NCBI RefSeq assembly: GCF_019145435.1
Contig: NZ_JAHSTS010000001.1
Span: forward strand, 1,130,001 to 1,194,000
Direction: 5' to 3'
Length of the DNA stretch: 64,000 nt
DNA from: Pseudomonas ekonensis
Lineage (GTDB): Bacteria; Pseudomonadota; Gammaproteobacteria; Pseudomonadales; Pseudomonadaceae
Notes under the pieces: generated by a model
Seen by the model: the letters and a program-made list of their open reading frames with translations, nothing else
What the model was told of the DNA's origin: nothing
The model's database searches: none
Shown: one piece after another, positions 42,793 to 51,166 of the stretch
Numbering within the stretch: position 1 is the first letter of the stretch
Layout of the letters: each line of letters begins with the position of its first letter
Position numbers and translations under genes: made by a program

Positions 42793-43886
42793 GCCGCCCA
42801 TCCGTTGACGGCGGCGATGACCTTGCTGACTTCGTCGTCGGTCATTTCCGGGTAGCAAGGCAGCGTGAGGATCTGCGAGGCCAGCCGCTCGGTGTTCTCC
42901 AGCGACACGCCGGCGAACTGCTCGCCGAACACCGGCTGGCGGTAGTCCGGGATCGGGTAGTGGACGTCGGAGGCGATCTGCGCCTCGCGCAGGTGCGTCT
43001 GCAGCGCGGTGCGCTTGGACGATTTGATGACGTACAGGTGGGCGACCGAGGCCTTGCCTTCGTCGGCGCCGTGGGTCACGTCGCTGTGACGGATTTCGCT
43101 GCGGTAGCGGGCGGCGATGTCGCGGCGGCGGGCGTTGCCTTCATCGAGATGGGGCAGGAGCTCGGACAGGATCGCCGCCTGCATTTCGTCGAGACGGCTG
43201 TTGCGCGCACCTTCCAGCTCGACGCAGTACTTCGAGGACCAGCCGTACTGGCGCAGTTGGGCCACGCGCTGGGCGATGCGGTCGGAATTGGTCACGACCG
43301 CACCGCCGTCGCCCAGGGCGCCGAGGTTCTTGGTCGGGTAGAAGCTGAAGCTCGACGCATCGCCGAAGGTGCCGACCCGCTGGCCGTCGCGTTCGGCGCC
43401 GTGGGCCTGGGCGCAGTCTTCCAGCAGCGGGATACGCTGTGCGGCGCAATACTCGGCGATGGCCTTGATCTCAGGGATGGCCAGGCCATAGAGGTGGGTG
43501 ACGACCACTGCCTTGGCACCGGCCTCGACGGCTTGCTTGACGCTGTCCAGGGTGACGACGTGGGTGTCCGTGTCGACGTCCATGAAGACCGGCGTGGCGC
43601 CGACGGCCAGGGCCGAGGTGGTGGTGTACATGCCGGCGTTGGCGACCGTCGCCACTTTGTCGCCCTTGACCACGCCGAGCGCCTTGAGGGCCAGCTCGAT
43701 GGCGTCGGTGCCGTTGGCGACGGTGATGCAATGGGCAGCGTTCAGGTATTGGGCGAACGCCGCTTCGAAACGTTTCACTTCCGGGCCCAGAACCACCCAG
43801 CCGCTGGCGACCACCCGCTGCACCGAAGAATTGATTTGCGATTGAAACTTTTCAATCTTCGCTGCGAGGTTGTTGATTTGCTGCAT
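42789..43886 (-). CDS. fdtB: dTDP-3-keto-6-deoxyhexose aminotransferase (FdtB/QdtB-like)
   Basis: 365 aa DegT/DnrJ/EryC1 sugar aminotransferase. PLP lysine is K186 in SFYPTKNLGALGDGG, a motif I associate with FdtB/QdtB rather than with 4-aminotransferases; VANGTDAIELALKALG and EDCAQAHGA are also present. It would aminate C3 of the sugar made by the WxcM cupin. GGAGAG precedes the ATG at 43886; the frame extends back to 44084 but without homology. First gene of the six-gene reverse operon. Confidence 0.87.
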   Translation of the reverse strand: MQQINNLAAKIEKFQSQINSSVQRVVASGWVVLGPEVKRFEAAFAQYLNAAHCITVANGTDAIELALKALGVVKGDKVATVANAGMYTTTSALAVGATPVFMDVDTDTHVVTLDSVKQAVEAGAKAVVVTHLYGLAIPEIKAIAEYCAAQRIPLLEDCAQAHGAERDGQRVGTFGDASSFSFYPTKNLGALGDGGAVVTNSDRIAQRVAQLRQYGWSSKYCVELEGARNSRLDEMQAAILSELLPHLDEGNARRRDIAARYRSEIRHSDVTHGADEGKASVAHLYVIKSSKRTALQTHLREAQIASDVHYPIPDYRQPVFGEQFAGVSLENTERLASQILTLPCYPEMTDDEVSKVIAAVNGWAA

Positions 43887-44310
43887 GGGTGCTCTCCATT
43901 TCGAAGCAAAAAGCGTGCGATATCTGGTTTTTTGACGGCATTGGCCGAAGTTATTTTGGGCGGGAACGCGTCGGCCACCCACCGGCGGGCGCACGATCCC
44001 TATTTCCGCACGGATTCTATCCGTACCCTGAGCCGGCTCCAACCGCCAATGCGCAATTTGGATCGGCGGGCGGCTGAGCCGCAACGGTGAACCGGACGGC
44101 GCAAGGGCGAAAATGAACGCGTCGGCGGGTCGGCGAGCCTCCGCCCTGCGACAAAGTGGCTAACCGTGCATCGATTCAATAAACTGCCGCCCTCCGGCCG
44201 TTTCCGGTTCAACGTTTCGGATTTCGGTGATGGCGGCAGGATGATCGCCGTTCAGCCAATGTATTCGCTGCCGTCTCTCCACTGATTTCCATGTTTCCCA
44301 AGGGGCGTCC
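43887..44310. other. divergent intergenic region fdtB / wbpV
   Basis: 424 nt between two divergently transcribed operons, so it should hold promoters for both. An AT-rich part lies at 43905-43955 on the fdtB side. On the other side TTCAATAAACT near 44177 may belong to the wbpV promoter. No hexamer pair is convincing, and I see no gene or repeat. Confidence 0.5.
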
Positions 44311-45279
44311 ATGCGATCCAAAACAATCCTGGTCACCGGCGGCAGTGGTTTTGTCGGGCGTGCGCTGATCGCACGGCTGGCGGCGCTGCCGTGTTCGGTC
44401 ATCGCGCCGGTGCGGGATATGGCCACGGTCTTTCCGGCCAACGTGCGCAAGGTTCAGGCCGGCGACCTTGGGCCGGGGCAGGACTGGGCCGCGTCTTTGC
44501 AGGGTGTCGACTGCATCGTCCATGCGGCCGCGCGGGTGCATGTCATGCACGACACGGACGCCGATCCCCTGGCCGCCTTCCGCCAGGTCAATGTCGAGGG
44601 CACGGTCAACCTGGCGCGCCAGGCGGCTGCGGCCGGGGTCAGGCGCTTCGTCTTCGTCAGTTCGGTCAAGGTCAACGGCGAGGGCACGCCACCGGGCAGG
44701 GCCTACAGCGCCGATGACGCGCCGGCCCCGGCCGATCCTTACGGCATTTCCAAGCTCGAAGCCGAAACGGCATTGCTGGCCCTGGCCCACGCCACGGGGA
44801 TGGAGGTCGTCATCGTCCGCCCGGTGCTGGTGTACGGGCCGGGCGTGAAGGCCAATTTCCTCAGCATGATGCGCTGGCTTGCCCGGGGCGTGCCGTTGCC
44901 GTTCGGCGCCGTGGACAACCGGCGCAGCCTGGTGGCCATCGATAACCTGGTGGACTTCATCGCCGTGTGCCTGGAGCACCCGGCGGCGGCCGGCCAGGTG
45001 TTCCTGGTCAGCGACGGCGAGGATCTCTCGACCACGCAGCTGCTGCGCAAACTGGCCGCCGCGCTCCAGGTGCGCGCGCGGTTGCTGCCGGTGCCGGTCG
45101 CGCTCATGCGCGCTGCGGCCACCGCGCTGGGGCGGCGCGACCTGTCGCAAAGGGTTTTCGGTTCCCTGCAGGTCGACATCGACAAAAACCGGCGCTTGCT
45201 GGGCTGGACGCCTCCGGTCAGCCTCGATCACGCCTTGGGCGCTACGGCGCAACACTTTCTGGACGCTCGCCAATCATGA
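44311..45279 (+). CDS. wbpV: UDP-N-acetyl-6-deoxyhexose 4-reductase/epimerase (WbpV-like)
   Basis: 322 aa extended SDR. TGGSGFVGRALIARL at the start, VSSVKVNGEGT and the catalytic YGISK (in DPYGISKLEAETAL). Such enzymes follow WbpM and reduce UDP-4-keto-6-deoxy-GlcNAc to UDP-QuiNAc (WbpV) or UDP-FucNAc (WbpK). The two cannot be separated with confidence here. AAGGGG lies before the ATG, and the stop overlaps wbpL, supporting a joint job in making and loading the first sugar. Confidence 0.82.
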   Translation: MRSKTILVTGGSGFVGRALIARLAALPCSVIAPVRDMATVFPANVRKVQAGDLGPGQDWAASLQGVDCIVHAAARVHVMHDTDADPLAAFRQVNVEGTVNLARQAAAAGVRRFVFVSSVKVNGEGTPPGRAYSADDAPAPADPYGISKLEAETALLALAHATGMEVVIVRPVLVYGPGVKANFLSMMRWLARGVPLPFGAVDNRRSLVAIDNLVDFIAVCLEHPAAAGQVFLVSDGEDLSTTQLLRKLAAALQVRARLLPVPVALMRAAATALGRRDLSQRVFGSLQVDIDKNRRLLGWTPPVSLDHALGATAQHFLDARQS

Positions 45280-46304
45280 ATTACGGATGGTTCATTCCTG
45301 CCGTCGCGCTGGTTTCATTCCTGCTGACCTGGGCGCTTCGCCGCTACGCGCTGGCCCGCAGCCTGATCGACATTCCCAATGCCCGCAGTTCCCACTCGGT
45401 GCCGACCCCCCGGGGCGGTGGCGTGGCAATCGTGCTGGCGTTCCTGCTGGCACTGGGCCTGTTGCTGTGGGGCGGGCTGATGACTGTGGCGCAATTCGTG
45501 GCGATCGCGGGGGCAGGGGCCCTGGTGGCGGTCATCGGTTTCATGGACGACCACGGCCACATCGCCGCCCGCTGGCGTCTGCTGGGTCATTTCCTGGCGG
45601 CCGCCTGGCTGTTGTGCTGGATCGGCGGCCTGCCGCCAGTGCGCCTGGCGGGCGTCACCGTCGATCTGGGTGTGGTGGGCCACGTGCTGGCGGCGTTCTA
45701 TCTGGTCTGGTTGCTCAACCTCTATAACTTCATGGACGGCATCGACGGGATCGCCAGCGTCGAGGCCATCTGCGTCTGCATCGGCGCCGGCCTGCTGGGC
45801 TGGTGGAGCGGCCTGCCGCAGTTGGCCTGGGTGTCGGCCTTGCTGGTGGCCAGCGTGGCGGGGTTCCTGTTCTGGAACTTCCCGCCTGCGCGGATCTTCA
45901 TGGGCGATGCCGGAAGCGGGTTCCTGGGCATTGCGCTGGGCGGTTTGTCGCTTATGGCCGCAACGTTCGACGCCAATCTGCTGTGGAGTTGGCTGATACT
46001 GCTGGGCGTCTTCATCGTCGATGCGACGTTCACCCTGTTGCGCCGGCTGTTGCGGGGCGACAAGGTGTATGAGGCGCACCGCAGCCATGCCTATCAGTTT
46101 GCCTCTCGTCGGTTTGGCAGCCATTTGGCGGTCACGGCGACCGTCGGGGCGATCAATCTGCTCTGGCTGTTGCCTATTGCGGTGTGCGTCGCCCGTTTCG
46201 GGCTGGACGGCAGCCTGGGCCTGATCCTGGCCTATGCTCCCTTGTTGGTGCTGGCCATCAGGTTTCACGCCGGAGAACTTGAAAAAGCGCCGGCGAAGGA
46301 CTAA
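45276..46304 (+). CDS. wbpL: initiating glycosyl-1-phosphate transferase, WbpL type
   Basis: 342 aa, of the WecA/MraY superfamily, with about ten to eleven membrane helices. Cytoplasmic motifs: FMDDHGHI (Mg/acceptor site), NFMDGIDG, FMGDAGSGFLG and HRSHAYQ. Transfers a UDP-N-acetyl(-6-deoxy)hexosamine phosphate to undecaprenyl phosphate and so starts O-chain synthesis. In P. aeruginosa WbpL serves both the A-band and the O-specific chains. Overlaps the wbpV-like gene by 4 nt. Confidence 0.94.
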   Translation: MNYGWFIPAVALVSFLLTWALRRYALARSLIDIPNARSSHSVPTPRGGGVAIVLAFLLALGLLLWGGLMTVAQFVAIAGAGALVAVIGFMDDHGHIAARWRLLGHFLAAAWLLCWIGGLPPVRLAGVTVDLGVVGHVLAAFYLVWLLNLYNFMDGIDGIASVEAICVCIGAGLLGWWSGLPQLAWVSALLVASVAGFLFWNFPPARIFMGDAGSGFLGIALGGLSLMAATFDANLLWSWLILLGVFIVDATFTLLRRLLRGDKVYEAHRSHAYQFASRRFGSHLAVTATVGAINLLWLLPIAVCVARFGLDGSLGLILAYAPLLVLAIRFHAGELEKAPAKD

Positions 46305-46395
46305 GCAACAGTTCTGTCATAAGGGATTGGATTAAAGTGCGAGAGGCTCGGGGCCGGACCGCCGCGCCAACGTAACCGATCAAAGGAGGGCTGAG

Positions 46396-48405
46396 GTGTT
46401 TGAAGAGTTGATGGAAAACGTCAGAGCGCGCCTTCTGGGGCTTCCCCGGCGTCGCAAGCGTCTGATCCAGGTCAGCACGGACATCGTCCTGGTCTGGGTC
46501 GCCCTGTGGCTGTCCTTCATCGTCCGCCTCGGGATCGATGACATGTACAACCCCTTCAGGGTGCATTTCTGGTTGTTTGTCTGCGCCCCGGTGGTCGCCA
46601 TCCCGCTCTTCATCCGCTTCGGCATGTACCGGGCGGTCATGCGCTATTTCGGCAACGATGCGCTGATCGCGATCATTAAGGCCGTGAGCCTGTCCTCGCT
46701 GATCCTGGCGGTGGTGGTGTACTGGTACAGCAACCACGAAGCGGTCGTGCCCCGTTCGGTCATCTTCAACTACTGGTGGCTGAGCCTGGTGATCATCGGC
46801 GGCCTGCGCCTGTGCATGCGCCAGTACTTCATGGGCGACTGGTTCACCGCCGCCCAGCACGTCCCGTTCACCAGCCGCGACAACGGGCTGACCAAGGTCG
46901 CTGTGTATGGCGCCGGCGTCGCCGGCAACCAGCTGGTGGCCGCTTTGCGCATGGGCAAGGTGATGCGTCCGGTGGCGTTCATCGACGATGACCCGAGCAT
47001 CGCCGACCGCTCCATTTCCGGCCTGGTGGTCTACAAGCCCAAGCACATCCAGCAGATGATCGACGTGACCGGCGCGCAGGAGATCCTGCTGGCGCTGCCG
47101 TCCTCCACCCGTTCCCGCCGCCGGGAGATCCTCAACCTGCTGGAAGGCTTCCCGCTGCACGTACGCAGCGTGCCCAACTTCTCGGATCTGGCCAGCGGCC
47201 GCGTCAAGGTCGAAGACATCCAGGAAGTGGACATCGCGGACCTGCTCGGGCGGGATTCGGTGCCGGCCCAGCCTGACCTGCTCGAACGCTGCATCAAGGG
47301 CAAGACCGTCATGGTGACCGGGGCCGGCGGCTCCATCGGTTCGGAACTGTGCCGGCAGATCTTCGCGCTCGGCCCGACCGCGCTGATCCTGTTCGACCAC
47401 AGCGAGTTCAACCTCTACAGCATCCTGTCGGAGCTGGAGAAGCGCGGCGCCCGTGAGTCGGTGCCGGTGCACCTGCTGCCGATCCTCGGCTCCATCCGGC
47501 ATCCGCACAAGCTGCTGGACGTGATGAAGACCTGGAAAGTGGAGACCGTGTACCACGCCGCCGCCTACAAGCATGTGCCGATGGTCGAGCACAACATCGC
47601 CGAGGGTGTGCTCAACAACGTCATCGGCACGTTGAACACGGCCCAGGCCGCGCTGCAGTCGGGAGTGGCCAACTTCGTGCTGATCTCCACCGACAAGGCC
47701 GTGCGCCCCACGAATGTGATGGGCAGCACCAAGCGCCTGGCCGAACTGACCCTCCAGGCCCTGAGCCGGGAAGTGGCGCCGGTGCTGTTCGGCGACAAGG
47801 CGAACGTCTCGCGGGTCAACAAGACCCGCTTCACCATGGTGCGTTTCGGCAATGTCCTGGGCTCGTCCGGCTCGGTGATCCCGCTGTTCCACAGCCAGAT
47901 CAAGTCCGGCGGGCCGCTGACCGTGACCCACCCGAAGATCACCCGCTACTTCATGACCATTCCCGAGGCGGCCCAGCTGGTCATCCAGGCGGGTTCCATG
48001 GGGCAGGGCGGCGATGTGTTCGTGCTGGACATGGGCGAGCCGGTCAGGATCGTCGAGCTGGCGGAAAAGATGATCCACCTGTCCGGCTTGAGCATCCGCT
48101 CCGAGCGCAATCCCCAGGGCGACATCTCCATCGAGTTCACCGGGCTGCGCCCCGGCGAGAAACTGTACGAGGAGTTGCTGATCGGGGACAACGTCGCGGC
48201 CACGCCGCATCCGATGATCATGACGGCCAACGAGGACCACCTGGCCTGGGATGTGCTGAAAAACCGTCTGAGCGACCTGCTGGCGGCGGTCGAGCAGGAC
48301 GACTACTCGCGGGTGCGGCAGTTGCTGCGCGAAACGGTCAGCGGGTATTCGCCGGACGGGGAGATCGTCGACTGGATCTATCAGCAGCGCCGGCTCGAGC
48401 CCTGA
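46396..48405 (+). CDS. wbpM: UDP-GlcNAc 4,6-dehydratase, membrane type
   Basis: 669 aa. Four N-terminal membrane helices (~20-150), then a first Rossmann domain (YGAGVAGNQLV) and a C-terminal SDR dehydratase (TGAGGSIGSELC from residue 308). The usual active-site Tyr is replaced by Met, as in WbpM: Met442-x3-Lys446 in VMGSTKRLAE, after STDKAVRP. Makes UDP-4-keto-6-deoxy-GlcNAc for the wbpV product. GTG start has an ideal AAAGGAGGG 7 nt upstream. This gene is the usual right border of Pseudomonas O-antigen loci. Confidence 0.96.
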   Translation: MFEELMENVRARLLGLPRRRKRLIQVSTDIVLVWVALWLSFIVRLGIDDMYNPFRVHFWLFVCAPVVAIPLFIRFGMYRAVMRYFGNDALIAIIKAVSLSSLILAVVVYWYSNHEAVVPRSVIFNYWWLSLVIIGGLRLCMRQYFMGDWFTAAQHVPFTSRDNGLTKVAVYGAGVAGNQLVAALRMGKVMRPVAFIDDDPSIADRSISGLVVYKPKHIQQMIDVTGAQEILLALPSSTRSRRREILNLLEGFPLHVRSVPNFSDLASGRVKVEDIQEVDIADLLGRDSVPAQPDLLERCIKGKTVMVTGAGGSIGSELCRQIFALGPTALILFDHSEFNLYSILSELEKRGARESVPVHLLPILGSIRHPHKLLDVMKTWKVETVYHAAAYKHVPMVEHNIAEGVLNNVIGTLNTAQAALQSGVANFVLISTDKAVRPTNVMGSTKRLAELTLQALSREVAPVLFGDKANVSRVNKTRFTMVRFGNVLGSSGSVIPLFHSQIKSGGPLTVTHPKITRYFMTIPEAAQLVIQAGSMGQGGDVFVLDMGEPVRIVELAEKMIHLSGLSIRSERNPQGDISIEFTGLRPGEKLYEELLIGDNVAATPHPMIMTANEDHLAWDVLKNRLSDLLAAVEQDDYSRVRQLLRETVSGYSPDGEIVDWIYQQRRLEP

Positions 48406-48461
48406 TTGTTTCATATCCTGTAACGCACGGGTTTTTGACAGGCCCGCTCCATTGTCTAAGT

Positions 48462-48497
48462 TTTGGGAAGCAGCTTCGGAGAAGCTGCTTTCCCAAA
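48462..48497 (+). other. long hairpin between wbpM and the ComEA-like gene
   Basis: TTTGGGAAGCAGCTT (48462-48476) pairs with AAGCTGCTTTCCCAAA (48482-48497), a 15-bp stem with one bulged T and a 5-nt loop. No T-run follows. It may end the wbpM transcript or protect the leader of the next gene, whose ATG is 19 nt downstream. Confidence 0.6.
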
Positions 48498-48516
48498 TGA
48501 TGATGGAGCGTCACTT

Positions 48517-48855
48517 ATGCGTACCGGTTTTTTCTCTTCCCTGGTTTTTGCCCTGCTCACCAGCGCCTCGATCGCTGCGATCGCTGCGCCGTTGGCGAGC
48601 CCCGAAGCACAGAAGCCACCTTTGGCGAGCGTTGCGGCACAGGCGCCTGCCACCTCCGCCAAGGTTGACCTCAACGACGCCGATGCCGCCACCCTGCAAA
48701 AGGAACTGGCGGGTGTGGGGGAGGCCAAGGCGAAAGCCATTGTTGCGCACAGGGAAACAAACGGGCCGTTCGCCTCAGTGGATGAACTGCTGGAAGTGAA
48801 GGGCATCGGCAAGGCGATCCTGGATCGCAACCGCGACAGGCTGGAAGTGAACTAA
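48517..48855 (+). CDS. ComEA-like helix-hairpin-helix protein
   Basis: 112 aa. Signal peptide (MRTGFFSSLVFALLTSASIAAIAAPLA), a low-complexity linker and a C-terminal HhH pair (VDLNDADAATLQKELAGVGEAKAKAIVAHR and FASVDELLEVKGIGKAILDR). Such periplasmic proteins bind DNA non-specifically and take part in DNA uptake in competent species; in Pseudomonas the role is not established. ATG at 48517 has GGAG upstream. A ComEA-like gene just after wbpM is also the order in other pseudomonads. Confidence 0.9.
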   Translation: MRTGFFSSLVFALLTSASIAAIAAPLASPEAQKPPLASVAAQAPATSAKVDLNDADAATLQKELAGVGEAKAKAIVAHRETNGPFASVDELLEVKGIGKAILDRNRDRLEVN

Positions 48856-48875
48856 GCTGAACGCTCATCGCCAAG

Positions 48876-48900
48876 AGGCCGGTCATTGACCGGCCTTTTT
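48876..48900 (+). terminator. intrinsic terminator
   Basis: AGGCCGGTC-ATT-GACCGGCCT with a five-T tail, 20 nt after the comEA-like stop. Confidence 0.92.
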
Positions 48901-48981
48901 GCATTCCGGCACCGGGCAGATGGAGATCCGGGCGGGTGTTCGTCGGGTGGATTTAAATTACGGCTATCATATTGCTCTCTG

Positions 48982-48995
48982 ATTATGCCTATAAT
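48982..48995 (+). promoter_or_regulatory. TATAAT box inside a short palindrome, upstream of the SDR gene
   Basis: A perfect TATAAT (48990-48995) forms part of ATTAT-GCCT-ATAAT, within an AT-rich island (48950-49003). No good -35 is correctly spaced. A repressor such as the TetR protein encoded at 51163-51720 could bind here, but there is no direct evidence. Confidence 0.4.
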
Positions 48996-49064
48996 ATTTT
49001 CGCCATCCGAAGCCGTCCGGCCTCCGGAGGCGTTCATTCCCCAAGGTTCTGCAGGAGTACGGTC

Positions 49065-49859
49065 ATGAATTCTCCAAAGTCTCAAGGTACGGCCCTCGTC
49101 ACCGGCGCGTCTTCCGGCATCGGCGCGGTGTATGCCCAGCGGTTGGCGGCGCGGGGGTTCGATCTGTTGCTGGTGGCCCGTGACCAGGAGCGGCTGGAAA
49201 GCGCCGCCGTCAGGTTGCGCGGTGCCCATGGCGTCCAGGTCGAAGTGTTGAAGGCCGACCTGACGCAACAGGCCGATGTGCAGAAAATCGAGCAGCGCCT
49301 GCGCAACGACGCCGGCATCAGCCTGCTGGTCAACAACGCGGGCGTCGGCGCCAACGGTTCGCTGGCCGACGCCGATCCTGAGCAGTTGGAGCGGCTGATC
49401 CAGCTGAACATCACCGCCGTCACCCGGCTGGCCTCCGCCGCCGCGGCGGCGTTCGTCAAGGCCGGCCGCGGCACGATCGTCAACATCGCGTCCGTGGTGG
49501 CGCTGTTTCCCGAGCGTTTCAACGCCACCTACAGCGCCAGCAAGGCGTACGTGCTGAGCCTGAGCCAATCGCTGAACGCGGAGCTCGACGGCACCGGCGT
49601 CAAGGTGCAGGCGGTGTTGCCCGGCGTCACCCGCACCGAAATCTGGGAGCGCTCCGGGATCGACGCCAGCGGCATTCCGGATGAAATGATCATGGAGGCC
49701 GGCGAGATGGTGGATGCGTCTCTGGCGGGGCTGGACCAAGGTGAACTGGTGACCATTCCGTCCCTGCCGGACGCCGGCGAATGGCAGGCCTTCGTCGCCG
49801 CGCGCCTGGTGATGGCGCCGAACCTCTCCCACCGTTCGGCGGCCGGACGCTACAAGTAA
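49065..49859 (+). CDS. short-chain dehydrogenase/reductase
   Basis: 264 aa classical SDR. Cofactor motif TGASSGIG (13-20), NNAGVG, catalytic Ser143, Tyr156 and Lys160 (ATYSASK). It looks like an NADPH-dependent ketone or 3-oxoacyl reductase; the substrate is unknown. AGGAG lies 9 nt before the ATG. Followed after 32 nt by a FabF-like ketosynthase, so a lipid or polyketide-like acyl substrate is possible. Confidence 0.88.
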   Translation: MNSPKSQGTALVTGASSGIGAVYAQRLAARGFDLLLVARDQERLESAAVRLRGAHGVQVEVLKADLTQQADVQKIEQRLRNDAGISLLVNNAGVGANGSLADADPEQLERLIQLNITAVTRLASAAAAAFVKAGRGTIVNIASVVALFPERFNATYSASKAYVLSLSQSLNAELDGTGVKVQAVLPGVTRTEIWERSGIDASGIPDEMIMEAGEMVDASLAGLDQGELVTIPSLPDAGEWQAFVAARLVMAPNLSHRSAAGRYK

Positions 49860-49891
49860 GACCTTTCTGAATCGGCAAGAGGAAACCTGAT

Positions 49892-51166
49892 ATGGATCAG
49901 TGTCGGATAGTGGTCACGGGAATGGGCCTGGTGTCTCCGCTGGGCAGCGGCGTCGAAGCGGCCTGGCAGCGTCTGTTGGCCGGCCGCTCGGGGTTGCGTC
50001 CGTTGCCGGAGGCGGTGGTCGCCGACCTGCCGGCCCGTGTCGGCGGGGTGGTGCCGACGGTGGAGGAGGATGCCGAGGCCGGCTTCGACCCTGATCGTGC
50101 GACGCCGTCCAAGGAACAGAAGAAGATGGACCGCTTTATCCTGTTCGCCATGGAGGCGGCCCGTCAGGCGTTGGAGCAGGCGGGCTGGAAGCCTGCCGAA
50201 GCCCGGGCCCAGGAACGCACCGCAACCGTCATCGGTTCCGGCGTCGGTGGCTTCGGCGCCATCGCCGATGCGGTGCGCACCACCGACAGCCGGGGCCCGC
50301 GTCGTCTGTCGCCGTTCACCATCCCTTCGTTCCTGGTCAACCTCGCTGCCGGTCATGTCTCGATTGCGCACGGCCTCAAGGGGCCGCTGGGCGCGCCGGT
50401 GACGGCGTGCGCGGCCGGGGTGCAGGCCATCGGCGACGCGGCGCGGATGATCCGTGCGGGCGAAGCCGACATCGCGGTGTGCGGCGGCGCCGAGGCGGCC
50501 ATCGACCGGGTCAGCCTGGCCGGCTTCGCGGCGGCCCGCGCCTTGTCCAGCGCCTACAACGACACGCCCGAACGCGCCTCGCGCCCGTTCGACAGCGGGC
50601 GGGACGGCTTCGTCATGGGCGAGGGCGCGGGCCTGCTGGTGATCGAGTCCCTGGAGCATGCGCTGGCGCGGGGCGCCCGGCCCTTGGCCGAACTGGTCGG
50701 ATACGGCACCAGCGCCGATGCCTACCACCTGACCGCCGGGCCCGAGGACGGCAACGGGGCCCAGCGCGCAATGAAACTGGCATTGGCCCAGGCGGGCGTG
50801 ACGCCGGATCAGGTGCAGCACCTCAATGCCCACGCGACCTCGACGCCGGTCGGGGATCTGGGCGAACTGGCGGCCATCAAGTCGTTGTTCGGTGCCGGGC
50901 GCGGCATCGCCGTGACCTCGACCAAATCCGCCACCGGGCATCTGCTGGGCGCGGCCGGCGGACTCGAAGCGATCTTCACGGTGCTGGCGATCCGCGACCA
51001 GAGCGTCCCGCCCACCCTCAACTTCGACGACCCCGACCCGGCCAGCGAAGGCGTGGACATCGTCCACGGCCAGGCGCGTTCGATGCCGATCGAGTATGCG
51101 CTGTCCAACGGTTTCGGGTTCGGCGGGGTGAACGCCAGCGTGCTGTTCAGGCGCTGGGCGGGCTAG
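49892..51166 (+). CDS. 3-oxoacyl-ACP synthase II (FabF-like), secondary copy
   Basis: 424 aa thiolase-fold condensing enzyme. Active-site Cys173 (TACAAG), the two histidines in NAHATSTPVGD and KSATGHLLGAAG, and C-terminal NGFGFGGVNAS give a complete Cys-His-His site. Joins malonyl-ACP to an acyl chain. It lies outside the main fab cluster and beside an SDR and a TetR regulator, so it is probably an accessory enzyme (FabF2) rather than the housekeeping one. Its stop overlaps that of the convergent tetR gene (CTAG). Confidence 0.9.
   Translation: MDQCRIVVTGMGLVSPLGSGVEAAWQRLLAGRSGLRPLPEAVVADLPARVGGVVPTVEEDAEAGFDPDRATPSKEQKKMDRFILFAMEAARQALEQAGWKPAEARAQERTATVIGSGVGGFGAIADAVRTTDSRGPRRLSPFTIPSFLVNLAAGHVSIAHGLKGPLGAPVTACAAGVQAIGDAARMIRAGEADIAVCGGAEAAIDRVSLAGFAAARALSSAYNDTPERASRPFDSGRDGFVMGEGAGLLVIESLEHALARGARPLAELVGYGTSADAYHLTAGPEDGNGAQRAMKLALAQAGVTPDQVQHLNAHATSTPVGDLGELAAIKSLFGAGRGIAVTSTKSATGHLLGAAGGLEAIFTVLAIRDQSVPPTLNFDDPDPASEGVDIVHGQARSMPIEYALSNGFGFGGVNASVLFRRWAG

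Noticed and set aside
35956..43886. The gtr-like cassette as a prophage fragment
   Set aside because: Gtr genes are often phage-borne, but no integrase, attachment site, tRNA or phage structural gene is present, and the base composition matches the neighbours.
46258..48414. 718-codon reverse frame opposite wbpM
   Set aside because: wbpM on the forward strand has all family motifs and an ideal ribosome site; the reverse frame is a shadow.
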